NCBI RefSeq assembly: GCF_017848645.1
Contig: NZ_JAFEIF010000044.1
Coordinates: forward strand, 1-63,494
Source: Limnohabitans sp.
Lineage (GTDB): Bacteria > Pseudomonadota > Gammaproteobacteria > Burkholderiales > Burkholderiaceae_C
Length of the DNA: 63,494 nucleotides
Reading direction: 5' to 3'
The notes below the pieces were generated by a model. That model saw only the letters and a program-made list of their open reading frames with translations, searched no databases and was not told the DNA's origin. Positions 1 to 8,531 of this stretch are shown piece after piece. Within the stretch, counting starts at the first letter, position 1. Each line of letters starts with the position of its first letter. Both the position numbers and the translations under genes were made by a program.

Positions 1-20
1 AGTTGGTTGTTGGAGTACAT

Positions 21-46
21 GTGTCCACGATCTGTTACGTGGACAC
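21..46. repeat. Perfect 9-bp inverted repeat
   Basis: GTGTCCACG at 21-29 is followed after 8 bases by its exact complement CGTGGACAC at 38-46. There is no T-tract on either side, so it is not an obvious intrinsic terminator. It could be a protein-binding dyad or an element end. Confidence 0.6.
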
Positions 47-254
47 GATGCTCTTAGATCTGGGACCGACTTGCCAGATGGGATGGCCGGACGCTTACGG
101 AGCATGTGCATTGCGCAGGTGTGCCTCAGGGTATGGGGTGAGATGCGTTTCTTGAGTCGGCGTCAAGGTGAAGAGGGTGTTGAGTGATTCCCATGGTGAT
201 CTCCTGAAGTGGGATCACCAGTGAAACTCTACGGAATAACTATGTCCAGACATT

Positions 255-319
255 CAGTTGGCCATCTAACCGTGACCCGCATCCTGCGGGCCTGATGGCC
301 ATAACAGGAAAACCAACTG
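255..319. other. Nested hairpin cluster (possible structured RNA or element end)
   Basis: CAGTTGG at 255-261 pairs with CCAACTG at 313-319. GGCCATC at 260-266 pairs with GATGGCC at 294-300. CCCGCA at 276-281 pairs with TGCGGG at 285-290. Two of the pairings share bases (260-261), so alternative folds are possible. No known RNA family was recognised. Confidence 0.4.
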
Positions 320-476
320 CGCATAGTTGTCACCTGAGCATAGAGGCTGAGAGCGGTCCTCGAGGCTTTTGACATGACGAGCTGATACCGCTAACAAGAG
401 GTCACCTTGAATATTCTCTGTTGCACGTCAGCCCGCTATGCAGGTTTTTAAGTAAGGAAATGTTCAGCCTGCACTC

Positions 477-620
477 TCAATCCATGGGGAGCCGCTCCAT
501 CAGGTCTTTCATTGTCTGGTGCGCCAGGTACTTCCCGTCCAGGATGTCTTCGATAATCGTGGAGAACTGATCAAGCTCATAACGCTGGTACTTTGGGCCA
601 TCTAGATGCGGGGATTTTCG
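477..620 (-). pseudogene. Out-of-frame C-terminal continuation of the 561-residue coiled-coil protein
   Basis: Immediately downstream of the stop of the coiled-coil gene, another minus-strand frame reads a protein-like tail that includes KYQRYELDQFSTIIEDIL and ends with MERLPMD at a stop at 477-479. Removing one base from the A4 or C4 run (T4 at 615-618 or G4 at 610-613 on the plus strand) joins the main frame directly to this tail. The simplest reading is that the real protein is about 45 residues longer and that a one-base frameshift, natural or from sequencing, truncates it here. Confidence 0.6.
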
Positions 621-2262
621 CCTTGTAATTCTTTGTCAACCATTTGAGGTCTTCTACCCAGTGCTGCCGCGCTAGCTCGTTGGTCTCTTTCGCACCCTGG
701 AAGCCGATGTTCCAGCTGAGGTGATACGCCATGCATCTTACTCGCTGAGGGCTTTTGCCTTCACCCCATTGGCGCATGTAATCCGGCGAGCCAACCTTTG
801 GCAATTGCTTAAAAGAGCAACTGATGATGCTGCGCAGTAACTCACGCCGCTCGTCAGCATCGTCGATACCGCTCAAGCCGACGTGATAGTGCAGGGCCGT
901 CAATGGAGTGTTGGATCGAAAAGCGGGCGGTGGTGGCGCGATTTCTCCGCCATGTTTGGCCGGGTCATATTCGCCAATTTCAATTTCGTCAGATTCTTTG
1001 ACAGCTTTGCGTTTGCCAGCAGATTGGACCAGCTCGCCAATTCTGGACTTAAGGGTTGCATTTTCCTTGAGCAGAAAGTCCTTGCTGCTGGATTCTTCCT
1101 GCTTTTCACCCTCGCACTCCTCAAGTAGGGCGTTCAAACGTTTTTCTTCTTTGCGTAATTCAAAGTTCTTGTTCTTCAGACTAAGTATCAGAGCCTCATC
1201 GCGCTTCACGGTTTTTTCACGCTCCTTGAGATCGACCTCACGCAGGTTCAATTCTTTGGTCGTTTTGTGTAGCTCTGTGCGTTGCTGGCGCAGTTCAGTC
1301 AGTCGCTCTGCATGCTTGGCTTGTTGCTCATCTTCCTTCGCCTGGATGTTTTCGGCATGAACTTCAATTTGTGCAGCTTCATCATCAAGTTGTGCTGCGC
1401 GCTCGCGAAATGCAGCAAGTTCCAGCGATACCTCATCCAATTTAGAGGTCAGCGCTTCTAGGTCACTTTGCTTCTGGGTCAATGCGGCAGCTTTAGCATC
1501 TAGCTCGGTTGCGCGCTCTGAGAGCAGCTGATCCCATTCTGAGATTTCAGCTTCGCGTGACTTCAATGTCTCGTCCACGCATTGCCTTCGAACCATGTCA
1601 GCCTCACGCTCGCTTAAGGCTCTTTCAAGCTGTTCCAAATGAGCCTGGCGATCTTCGATTTGCTTTTGCCGTATGTCAAGCGATACATGCGATTCATATT
1701 TTGAGATTTGCGGCTTGATGACGTGCTTCCAGTTCTGCTCCCGGGTATGCAAATCCATGGCCTGCTGCTGAAACTTTTGCCTCTCTTGAAGAAGCTTTTC
1801 GGATTTTTCAGACAGCTTAGCTTCCCGATCTAGGTATCCACGGTCCTTTTCATCGTAAATTGCGCGCAAGCGCTGGAGCTCATTGGCCTTAGCATCACGC
1901 TCTGATTTAGCAGCTGCAATTTCTAGAGCGAAAGCCGCTGCGGTTTTTTGCAGTTCTGCAATCGTGGTGGAAGTTTGAGACTTCTGATCTGAGGCTGTAC
2001 GCTTGAAGGATTCGAACTCTGTCGCTTGCCGAGCAATTTCAGCCTGGCTCTGTGCAAGCTCCATATTCAAGGCGTTGTGGGAAACAGAGCCATCAGCGAC
2101 AGCTTTATTCAGCTGTGCCACCTGTTGTTCGAAAGCTAGCTGGCTATTGGTGAGCGTTGAGAGTGAGTACTCAAGGCGGGTGACTTCATTGGTTTTCTCA
2201 ATCAGCTGCTTCTTCAGTTGATTGATTTCGTCTTTCCCAAAAAAGTCATCCAGTAAGCCCAT
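577..2262 (-). CDS. Long coiled-coil protein of unknown function (3' frameshifted)
   Basis: This 561-residue protein has no signal peptide or membrane segment. From about residue 10 to 430 it is dominated by Glu/Gln/Lys/Ala-rich heptad-like sequence expected to form a long coiled coil. A short proline-rich linker (APPPPAF) follows, then a small globular C-terminal part of about 100 residues with Trp-containing helices. The start is supported by AAGGAG a few bases upstream. It is the last gene of a minus-strand block that also contains Sel1 and VIT/vWA genes, but whether it is cotranscribed with them is not shown. The 3' end is probably frameshifted, since an adjacent frame continues as plausible protein to 477. 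I do not recognise a family; a structural, SMC-like or phage-related role would be speculation. Confidence 0.7.
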   Translation of the reverse strand: MGLLDDFFGKDEINQLKKQLIEKTNEVTRLEYSLSTLTNSQLAFEQQVAQLNKAVADGSVSHNALNMELAQSQAEIARQATEFESFKRTASDQKSQTSTTIAELQKTAAAFALEIAAAKSERDAKANELQRLRAIYDEKDRGYLDREAKLSEKSEKLLQERQKFQQQAMDLHTREQNWKHVIKPQISKYESHVSLDIRQKQIEDRQAHLEQLERALSEREADMVRRQCVDETLKSREAEISEWDQLLSERATELDAKAAALTQKQSDLEALTSKLDEVSLELAAFRERAAQLDDEAAQIEVHAENIQAKEDEQQAKHAERLTELRQQRTELHKTTKELNLREVDLKEREKTVKRDEALILSLKNKNFELRKEEKRLNALLEECEGEKQEESSSKDFLLKENATLKSRIGELVQSAGKRKAVKESDEIEIGEYDPAKHGGEIAPPPPAFRSNTPLTALHYHVGLSGIDDADERRELLRSIISCSFKQLPKVGSPDYMRQWGEGKSPQRVRCMAYHLSWNIGFQGAKETNELARQHWVEDLKWLTKNYKAKIPASRWPKVPAL

Positions 2263-2358
2263 TCATTTCTCCTTCAATTGAAGCGTATCTTTCCAGCATT
2301 TATTTGATCTGGAAATGGAGGGTAATTTAATTTCCCCTTGCGGACCGCCCTTAATCCA

Positions 2359-2958
2359 CTACGGTATGCACCGTGTCTTTTGAAAAGAATTAGCACGCTT
2401 GATGGCTTCAGCCTTCTGGGTGTGCGTTAATGACTTTTCAACTTGTGGCAGCAGGGAAAGCAGTTGCTGCTTATTTTTCACATCAGTGGTGTACTCGCCA
2501 TAAAGTACGTACCACTTGTAAGCCTCAATGACATTTGTCTGTGTACCCACACCTGAGAAGTACATCCCAGCAAGATTGCCCATAGCATCGGCATCTGCAT
2601 GCAAACCTTGCATTGCGGCTTTTTCAAATAATCTAAAGGCACCAACAAGGTCTTTTTCGCCGCCGTGACCGTTAAGCATCATTAGACCCAAATTATTTTG
2701 GGCCGTAGCGTTGCACTTAGCTGCAGCAAGTCGGTAGAGCTGCCTCGCTTTGATCAAATCCGTTTTGACGCCTAAGCCCTGCTGGTATAGCCTACCCAAA
2801 TTTCTAGCCGCATCAGGATCACCAGCATTTGCTAGCGGTTGCCATTCCCTTGCCGCTCTAGAGTAATCCCCACGGTTAAACGCATCCACACCATCTTCAA
2901 AAGTGGCGAAGGCAATCAGCGGAAGTGATAGCAGTAGTGACAGTAAAACTTTTTTCAT
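2359..2958 (-). CDS. Secreted Sel1-like repeat protein
   Basis: This is a 199-residue protein with a Sec signal peptide (MKKVLLSLLLSLPLIAFA) and, in the mature part, at least three Sel1/TPR-like repeats carrying A-x-x-x-LG-x-x-Y/M-x-x-G patterns, for example DAARNLGRLYQQGLG and NAQNNLG-type segments between about residues 50 and 145. Sel1 proteins are alpha-solenoid scaffolds for protein-protein contacts, here expected in the periplasm. The gene lies 10 bp downstream of a 59-residue membrane protein gene on the same strand, so the two may be cotranscribed. The partner is not identifiable. Confidence 0.8.
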   Translation of the reverse strand: MKKVLLSLLLSLPLIAFATFEDGVDAFNRGDYSRAAREWQPLANAGDPDAARNLGRLYQQGLGVKTDLIKARQLYRLAAAKCNATAQNNLGLMMLNGHGGEKDLVGAFRLFEKAAMQGLHADADAMGNLAGMYFSGVGTQTNVIEAYKWYVLYGEYTTDVKNKQQLLSLLPQVEKSLTHTQKAEAIKRANSFQKTRCIP

Positions 2959-2968
2959 ATGTCAGACA

Positions 2969-3148
2969 TCATTTGGTTTTGGAGGCGATCAGGTCAACGA
3001 CGAAACCAATGATCAAAAACAAAACAAGGTAAGGCAATGCGTACCCTAATATTTCGGTCGGATAAGTGATCTTGTAGTTGGCTGCAGAAATGCCTCCAAT
3101 GATGAGGCCACCTGCGCCAAGAATTTTTGTCCATTTGAAATTATTCAT
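2969..3148 (-). CDS. Small two-helix membrane protein (59 residues)
   Basis: An ATG at 3146-3148 opens a 59-codon frame ending with TGA at 2969-2971. The product has two hydrophobic stretches, one rich in Gly and Ile near residues 9-22 and a second running through PYLVLFLIIGFVVDL, with short polar ends. That is the pattern of a small inner-membrane protein with two transmembrane helices. It sits between a secreted protein gene (3161-3712) and the Sel1 gene (2359-2958), with gaps of 12 and 10 bp, which supports it as a real member of a compact operon. The Shine-Dalgarno is weak (GGA). No family was recognised. Confidence 0.55.
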   Translation of the reverse strand: MNNFKWTKILGAGGLIIGGISAANYKITYPTEILGYALPYLVLFLIIGFVVDLIASKTK

Positions 3149-3160
3149 TTTTAAATTCCA

Positions 3161-3712
3161 TCAATTTAGTTTTCTACAAATCAAAGGCTCATCGAAGCCC
3201 TTCACAACTAACTTGTACGTATCGCCATTACGCAATACCAATACGTCTGGTTGAAGTTCTAGTACTAGCTGGAGAGTCAGTCCTGTCACCTCATAGATGT
3301 TGCCTGACGTAGTCTTGAAAATCCTCCCCATTTGTACTGTTCCACTGATACTGCCCTGAAGACTGGTTTCCTCGAAAACCTCCCATTTCCCACCAGCGGT
3401 TGCACTTGACAAAGGGGCGCTTTGTCGCTTCGATGATCCGGAAATGGATTGGACATTCAGTGATTTTTTGCCAACAATTAATTTGCCTCTGCTTGGGCAA
3501 ATGATGACCGATGGGCTGTATTCGTACATGTATTCGTACTCGTATTTCACCTCCCAAACTGATCCGTCGGAGAGTTTGAAGATTTCTCCGTTATTTCCCA
3601 TGAATGGCGAAGGAGATAAAACAGTTGATTGATAACAGTTTTGAGCACTGGCTAGAGTTGAGGCTAGGGCAATGCTGACCAGCATCAGAAATTTAGTTGT
3701 TCGCAACACCAT
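3161..3712 (-). CDS. Secreted protein with two internal repeats, unknown function
   Basis: The start is placed at ATG 3710-3712 because it follows a strong GGAGAAGG ribosome binding site and opens directly onto a signal peptide (MVLRTTKFLMLVSIALAS, cleavage likely after ASA at residue 23). An upstream in-frame ATG at 3847 would put 45 non-signal residues in front and overlap the VIT gene, so it was rejected. The mature protein contains two related segments, at about residues 42-84 (GEIFKLSDGSVWEV) and 129-171 (GRIFKTTSGNIYEV), each ending in a beta-rich stretch. This suggests a duplicated beta domain. The product is likely periplasmic or surface located. Confidence 0.7.
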   Translation of the reverse strand: MVLRTTKFLMLVSIALASTLASAQNCYQSTVLSPSPFMGNNGEIFKLSDGSVWEVKYEYEYMYEYSPSVIICPSRGKLIVGKKSLNVQSISGSSKRQSAPLSSATAGGKWEVFEETSLQGSISGTVQMGRIFKTTSGNIYEVTGLTLQLVLELQPDVLVLRNGDTYKLVVKGFDEPLICRKLN

Positions 3713-3821
3713 AGTTTTTCCTTCTCCTAAATTTGTCGTTCGTTTATCAGGCATATCATCTTTGCCGGAACGCTGAGGTTTAACTTGCATGGGGCTCACC
3801 GTGTGAGCCACCCATAAGGCA

Positions 3822-6158
3822 TCAGCTTGAATTCTTGGGGCTACCAAGGATGCCTTTCACTTTCGATGCGATTCGTGTAAGTATTGACCAGCCATTTATC
3901 TGACCCCAGTCAGTCAGTCCCAAGGAAGGCAAAAGGGCTGCAATCTTGTCACTAGCGGCCGCCTTTGTGTCTTCGTCGATTGCCGCGATTTGACCTTTTA
4001 GCATTCTTTGGGCATGTCGCTCAAGCGTGAACTTTCCGCCAAGTTGAGTAACGAGCCAATCCAACAAAAGGGCCCATGCCTGCTCGTTGTTTATTGAGTC
4101 ATCGACGATCAATGCCACCAGCTTCTCAATATCAGTGTTCTTCGCAAGGCTTGATACGAATGCAATCGCGGCAGAAAAATCTGCGCTTGTGACTGCTGAG
4201 CCGTTAAAGCAATTGAGCAAAGCTTCAGGCGTTGGAGAGGTTTTTTCGTCGTCTGGTTGCTTTCTCAGGAAGGCTGGAATTTCGAAATCATCCATGCCGC
4301 CCGAGGCCAGTGAGTCAACTTTTGATGCGCGGGTGCGGCTGGTTCGCCAAAGCACTGACGTTGACAAGCTTTCATAGCTGACTGACTCTTGAATCATCGA
4401 AGACCTTTTGATTCGGTATGCGGTTGGAATCGATCCAACACTTCCAAATCCGCTGTGCCCTGCCGCTTGCATTTGTTCGATTTGTTGTTGCGATGGCAAT
4501 CCGTTTGCCTTGTCTTTTTCTGCACGAATGTGAACCAGGAACAGATTGCTTTGTTTGCTCACCAGTTGGTACTTCAGTGCAATGGCCAGCGATTCTTCAG
4601 GCGAAGTCGCCGACGCCATTTGCTTGGCTGCGCCCAGCCGAGCCAAGGCTAGATCTTGAACTTCGCTGATGGATTCAGGGGTTGAGCTGGTAAATTGTCC
4701 GTCAATTGCCCATGTCAGCTTTGGGGCGCTTTGGGGCGCTTCAGAGAATCTGGCAAATATATGCACGGTCTCGCCGTCGTAAATTTGTGCAGGTAACGGC
4801 GACTGCCAATCAGGATTGCCATTCCACTCAACCTTCAGTTGTGCAGCCTGTGCGCCACGCATTCTGCGGAACATTCGCATGATCGCTGCTGAAATATCTT
4901 CGTTGGGGGATACGAGCTCACAGGCTCCACCGGTTTTTTCTGCCAAGTCCCGCAGCAGGCTCTCCGCTGGTGAGCTGCCCACACCGATTGCGAAGACTCG
5001 CTGACCAGCCTCTGCGCTCGCTTTAACCACGGCCTCGACGTCCCAAACGTCGCCGTCCGTGATCAGCAGCACGCTGGGCTTGTGGATCGCGAGACTCGGT
5101 CCTTCGATATCGTTGAAAGTTGAAATGAGGGCATCGTTCAATTCAGTGCCACCCAAATTTGCTTCTGTCTTCGAAATGGCAGACGCCACGAAGTGGACTG
5201 TTGCCGGAGTACATGTTCGAAGGCTGCTTAGATCGTGACTCACATCATCGCCAAAGCGACTGTATGAAATCAGGTCGTCAGAGTTAAGTTCTTGCAAGAT
5301 GCTGTGGATCGCGGACTTGGCCGCTTCAATACTGTCGCCTTGCATTGAGCCCGAGCAATCCACCAGAATTTTCATCATCAACGGTGTTGCTTCGTGCACG
5401 GGTAGTTGTGGGCAGAAACTTGCCAGCACCATCTTTTGATCACCATCTGGTGCGGTTACAGCAAACGAATGACCAGCCAGTCCTTCGAGGTTCAGAATGA
5501 AGTCTCGGTCCAACATGCCACCGCTTTCAAGTAACACTGCAAGCCCATGTTCAATTGCCGTGGTACTGACCTTATGGCTGGGGCACGTTAGCTTGGCCTT
5601 GGCAATTTGCCCCAAGATGTCTAACTTGAGGGTGAGTGGGTACTCTGCCATGGGGTTGACCGAGTCCGTCTCATGCACTGCAAGTCCACCTGACTGATGT
5701 GATTCTCCGAATCTTGGCGCTATGACAGTGGGAATGCACAAGCGCACCTGGCCTTGCTCAAATCTCAGAAGCTGAGCGTATTCGATCTCAATGGCGACTT
5801 CTTCTTTGTCCTTGAGGTTGCCCAGGTTAGCGGTGTAGAGCCCCGAAGCAGACTGTTCAACCATCACTGGCGTGTCACCGTCATTGATGGCTTTTTCATA
5901 TTTCTTGGTGGCTTTTTTCTTTTCAATGACGGTGGCTTGTAGCCGTTTGCCAGCGATCTCAACGTTCAAGCCCAAAAGCGTGGCTCCCCAGGCGAGGGGG
6001 AACGTGTAAACGGTCTCCAGATTTTTACCCGTGTCATTGCGGTACTGCTGCTGGACCTTCATGCTCAGCAACAATCCTTCGAGGTTTCCGCTGAGGTGAA
6101 CGGATTTGAGCGCGACGGTTTCACCGGTTGCGCTTTTAAAGCTGGTTTCTTGTGTCAT
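3822..6158 (-). CDS. VIT domain / von Willebrand factor A domain protein
   Basis: This 778-residue protein begins with a VIT (vault/inter-alpha-trypsin) domain over about residues 1-130. A beta-rich linker follows, then a von Willebrand A domain starting near residue 260. The metal-ion-dependent adhesion site is intact: D267-x-S-G-S271, a later GGT, and an ITDGD segment. No signal peptide is visible, so the product may be cytoplasmic. The C-terminal 250 residues are of unknown fold. The start follows an AGGAG site 9 bp upstream. A MerR-type regulator is encoded 211 bp upstream on the same strand and may control it. Bacterial VIT-vWA proteins are poorly characterised; the architecture indicates metal-dependent ligand binding, but no substrate can be named. 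Confidence 0.88.
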   Translation of the reverse strand: MTQETSFKSATGETVALKSVHLSGNLEGLLLSMKVQQQYRNDTGKNLETVYTFPLAWGATLLGLNVEIAGKRLQATVIEKKKATKKYEKAINDGDTPVMVEQSASGLYTANLGNLKDKEEVAIEIEYAQLLRFEQGQVRLCIPTVIAPRFGESHQSGGLAVHETDSVNPMAEYPLTLKLDILGQIAKAKLTCPSHKVSTTAIEHGLAVLLESGGMLDRDFILNLEGLAGHSFAVTAPDGDQKMVLASFCPQLPVHEATPLMMKILVDCSGSMQGDSIEAAKSAIHSILQELNSDDLISYSRFGDDVSHDLSSLRTCTPATVHFVASAISKTEANLGGTELNDALISTFNDIEGPSLAIHKPSVLLITDGDVWDVEAVVKASAEAGQRVFAIGVGSSPAESLLRDLAEKTGGACELVSPNEDISAAIMRMFRRMRGAQAAQLKVEWNGNPDWQSPLPAQIYDGETVHIFARFSEAPQSAPKLTWAIDGQFTSSTPESISEVQDLALARLGAAKQMASATSPEESLAIALKYQLVSKQSNLFLVHIRAEKDKANGLPSQQQIEQMQAAGHSGFGSVGSIPTAYRIKRSSMIQESVSYESLSTSVLWRTSRTRASKVDSLASGGMDDFEIPAFLRKQPDDEKTSPTPEALLNCFNGSAVTSADFSAAIAFVSSLAKNTDIEKLVALIVDDSINNEQAWALLLDWLVTQLGGKFTLERHAQRMLKGQIAAIDEDTKAAASDKIAALLPSLGLTDWGQINGWSILTRIASKVKGILGSPKNSS

Positions 6159-6369
6159 TTGGGCTACTCCTGAATAGCTTGCTGCTGGCCGACGGAACGT
6201 ACCGTCGAAAAAATTGGGTAAGGGGAGATGTAGATTGCGCGTCCCCTTGTTTCGCGCTAGCGGATGGCTGTGTTCGCAGTTGTTCGTTTAGGTCGATCAA
6301 ACACGGCCCACAAAGCGGTTTCGCATCTACAAGGCTTGTCCCGCTCTGCGCATCATGACTTCGACCCTC

Positions 6370-6786
6370 TCAAACCCCATCGTTGTCTTTTCTCATCACC
6401 CGCTCGGCGGCCTGCATGACCTCGCGAACAAAAGCGCGAACTTGTTCTGGTGTCATACCTGCTTCCTCTGGTGAAATTTGGATCTCTAATCCTGGCGCGA
6501 CGAAGAGGTGACTTCGCACTTCAATGGAGCCTGGTCGCCGCTGTCGTGTAGGAACTGGGGCATCGCCGCCCGCCATCACTTCCCGGATCCGTTCCAGCGA
6601 CACGCCAGCTTCCGTGAGCTGCTTTACGCGCAGCAACTGGTCAAGGTGGTGGATGGTGTAGTGGGCGGCGCGAGTCTCGCCAATGGGGCGCTCGACCAAG
6701 CCCAACTGCATGTAGTACCGCACCGTCCTTTTTGTCAGGTCGGTGAGCGTGCACAGCTCGTCAAGGGTGAAGGTTTTTTCGCTCAT
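6370..6786 (-). CDS. MerR family transcriptional regulator
   Basis: A 138-residue protein. Its first 70 residues are a classic MerR winged helix (TFTLDELCTLTDLTKRTVRYY, then a Leu-rich dimerisation lead-in with QLTEAGVSLERIREVM). The C-terminal part is short and lacks the cysteines of metal-sensing MerR proteins, so the inducer is unknown. It is encoded upstream of, and on the same strand as, the VIT/vWA gene with a 211-bp gap, which suggests local regulation. A possible promoter lies at 6820-6848. Confidence 0.88.
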   Translation of the reverse strand: MSEKTFTLDELCTLTDLTKRTVRYYMQLGLVERPIGETRAAHYTIHHLDQLLRVKQLTEAGVSLERIREVMAGGDAPVPTRQRRPGSIEVRSHLFVAPGLEIQISPEEAGMTPEQVRAFVREVMQAAERVMRKDNDGV

Positions 6787-6819
6787 GGCAATTGATCGGT
6801 TTTGTTACGGCATATTATT

Positions 6820-6848
6820 ACACTAAAACTGTATAAGACAACTGTCAA
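6820..6848 (-). promoter_or_regulatory. Putative promoter of the merR-type gene
   Basis: On the minus strand a consensus -35 TTGACA lies at 6843-6848, followed after 17 bases by a weak -10 TAGTGT at 6820-6825. The spacer and flank hold two copies of AACTGT, which might be part of a regulator site. The call rests on motif reading only. Confidence 0.35.
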
Positions 6849-7064
6849 TAAAAACGGTCTAAATCACTTGTTTACAGACATAGGCGCATGCATGTGGAAG
6901 GGGTTTCAATTTCCGTTTACGGATTTGAACCGTCGACCGCAATTCTTCAGAACTAAACGTACTTGATGGAGGAGTTCCCATTGAGAGACGACACTAAATT
7001 GGGTATTGTTCGCAGGAACTAGATCAGGCCCGAAGGGGCTACTGTGAGGCTGTTTGCGCATTGG

Positions 7065-7310
7065 TTACACCCCACACCCCGATACATTGAAAGTCAACCC
7101 TAATTGGTTGGCTTTTCTGCTTGCTACCGCGTGTTTGCGCGGATTCTTTCGGACTTCGGGGTGAGCTATTTCTGCAACCAACCGGTAGGTTTTACTCTCC
7201 TTTTGCACTTTATCTCTGCGACCATGCCTGTTGCAGGCCGAAGTCCGGAAGGCACGCCCCGTACCTCTATATAAGACTCCTACCGCTGCAAAGCAGCCCC
7301 CTTTATTCAA
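7065..7310 (-). repeat. Structured intergenic element, possibly a dispersed repeat or noncoding RNA
   Basis: The intergenic region 6787-7316 has no convincing gene. On the minus strand 7065-7310 can be read as an 81-codon frame (SACNRHGRRDK in the middle), but the DNA looks like folded RNA. It contains GCTGC/GCAGC near 7288-7300, a 10-bp long-range match of CGGACTTCGG to CCGAAGTCCG, and GGTTGG opposite CCAACC. From memory, near-identical predicted peptides recur as hypothetical proteins in Comamonadaceae genomes, which is typical of a repeat family mis-called as protein. It lies 6 bp downstream of the mannonate dehydratase stop codon. Confidence 0.4.
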
Positions 7311-7316
7311 AGGTCC

Positions 7317-8528
7317 TCACCAACTCCACAAAGTCCCGTCATGTTGCAGCCGATTCACCGGCAAATAAGCCCTTTGATACGGGTACTTGGCAGCCAGCTT
7401 CTCATCGATGTCCACCCCGTGGCCGGGTGACTCGCCGCAGTGCATCATGCCGCGTTCAAAGCGCCAGGCGTGCGGGAAGACCGAGAGCATTTCTTCGCTG
7501 TGCGGCATGAACTCTTGCACGCCAAAGTTGGGCACCCAAGTGTCGAAGTGCAGGGCCGCGCCCATGCACACGGGTGACAAGTCGGTTGCGCCGTGGCAGC
7601 CGGTGCGCACCTGGTACAGGCTTGCCAAGTCGGCGATGCGGCGCAGGTGGGTGATGCCGCCTGCGTGGACCACGGTGGTGCGGATGTAATCAATCAGCTG
7701 TTTTTCGATCAGCGACTTGCAGTCCCAGATGCTGTTGAAAATCTCGCCCACCGCAATCGGCGTGGTGGTGTGGTGGCGTATCCACTGGAAGGCGTCCTGG
7801 TTTTCGGCGGGCGTTGGGTCTTCCATCCAGAACAGGCGCATGGGCTCCAGCGCTTTGCCCAGCTGGCCCGCTTCGATGGGCGTCAGGCGGTGGTGCACGT
7901 CGTGCAGCAAATGGATGTCGGGGCCGACGGCTTCGCGCACGGCTTCAAACAGGCCGGGCGTGTGGCGCAAATACTTTTCGGTGCTCCAGTCGTGCTCGCT
8001 GGGCAAGTTGCCATCAGCGGGCTCGTACAGGCGGTTGGTGCCGCTCACACCATAAACCTTGTTCAGACCTGGCACGCCGCTTTGGGCGCGGATGGCCAAG
8101 TAGCCTTCTTCTTTGTGACGCAAGACTTCGTCCACCGTTTCTACTGTGTCGCGGCCGTTGGCGTGGCCGTAGACCATGACCCCGGTGCGGCTGCGCCCGC
8201 CCAGCAGCTGGTACAGCGGCATGTTCGCCATCTTGGCCTTGATGTCCCACAGGGCGGTGTCCACGGCGGCAATGGCGCTCATGGTCACCGGGCCGCGCCG
8301 CCAATAGGCGCCTTTGTAAAGGTATTGCCAGATGTCTTCGATCTGCTGCGGGTCGCGCCCGATCAGGCAGGGGATGACGTGGTCTTCGAGGTAGCTGACC
8401 ACGGCCAGTTCGCGACCGTTGAGCGTGGCGTCGCCCACGCCATAAACGCCTTGGTCGGTTTCAACTTTGAGGGTGACGAAGTTGCGGCCGGGGCAACAAA
8501 CGATGACGCGTGCGGCAGTGATTTTCAT
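7317..8528 (-). CDS. manD: D-mannonate dehydratase (enolase superfamily, RspA/ManD type)
   Basis: This 403-residue enzyme would dehydrate D-mannonate to 2-keto-3-deoxy-D-gluconate. The key residues of characterised ManD enzymes occur at the same numbers here: R147 (AIRAQSG) and Y159 (NKVYG) of the acid/base pair, D210 and H212 (LLHDVHHR), E236 (WMEDP) and E262 (VGEIF) as Mg2+ ligands or base. The length is typical of the family. It is the last gene of a minus-strand sugar-acid operon, 3 bp downstream of the fructuronate reductase gene whose product it would use. Some RspA-branch homologues have very low activity, so the substrate is a strong but not certain inference. Confidence 0.9.
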   Translation of the reverse strand: MKITAARVIVCCPGRNFVTLKVETDQGVYGVGDATLNGRELAVVSYLEDHVIPCLIGRDPQQIEDIWQYLYKGAYWRRGPVTMSAIAAVDTALWDIKAKMANMPLYQLLGGRSRTGVMVYGHANGRDTVETVDEVLRHKEEGYLAIRAQSGVPGLNKVYGVSGTNRLYEPADGNLPSEHDWSTEKYLRHTPGLFEAVREAVGPDIHLLHDVHHRLTPIEAGQLGKALEPMRLFWMEDPTPAENQDAFQWIRHHTTTPIAVGEIFNSIWDCKSLIEKQLIDYIRTTVVHAGGITHLRRIADLASLYQVRTGCHGATDLSPVCMGAALHFDTWVPNFGVQEFMPHSEEMLSVFPHAWRFERGMMHCGESPGHGVDIDEKLAAKYPYQRAYLPVNRLQHDGTLWSW

Positions 8529-8531
8529 GGC

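Larger units (their letters stand above)
1..476. other. Intergenic region with stacked inverted repeats
   Basis: No convincing gene was seen in this stretch. It contains a 9-bp perfect inverted repeat at 21-46, a short dyad around 202-224 and a nested hairpin cluster at 255-319. A very short reading frame on the minus strand starts near 196 but stops after about 22 codons. The region may be the edge of a mobile element whose remainder lies left of the window, but no transposase is visible. Confidence 0.4.

Noticed and set aside
3713..3847. N-terminal extension of the secreted two-repeat protein starting at 3847
   Set aside because: It would hide the signal peptide, overlap the VIT gene and bypass the strong GGAGAAGG site before ATG 3712.
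6895..6995. tRNA-like T-arm (GGTTCAAATCC on the minus strand) in the intergenic region
   Set aside because: Only a four-pair T stem could be formed; no matching acceptor stem, anticodon arm or CCA was found, so it is not called a tRNA.
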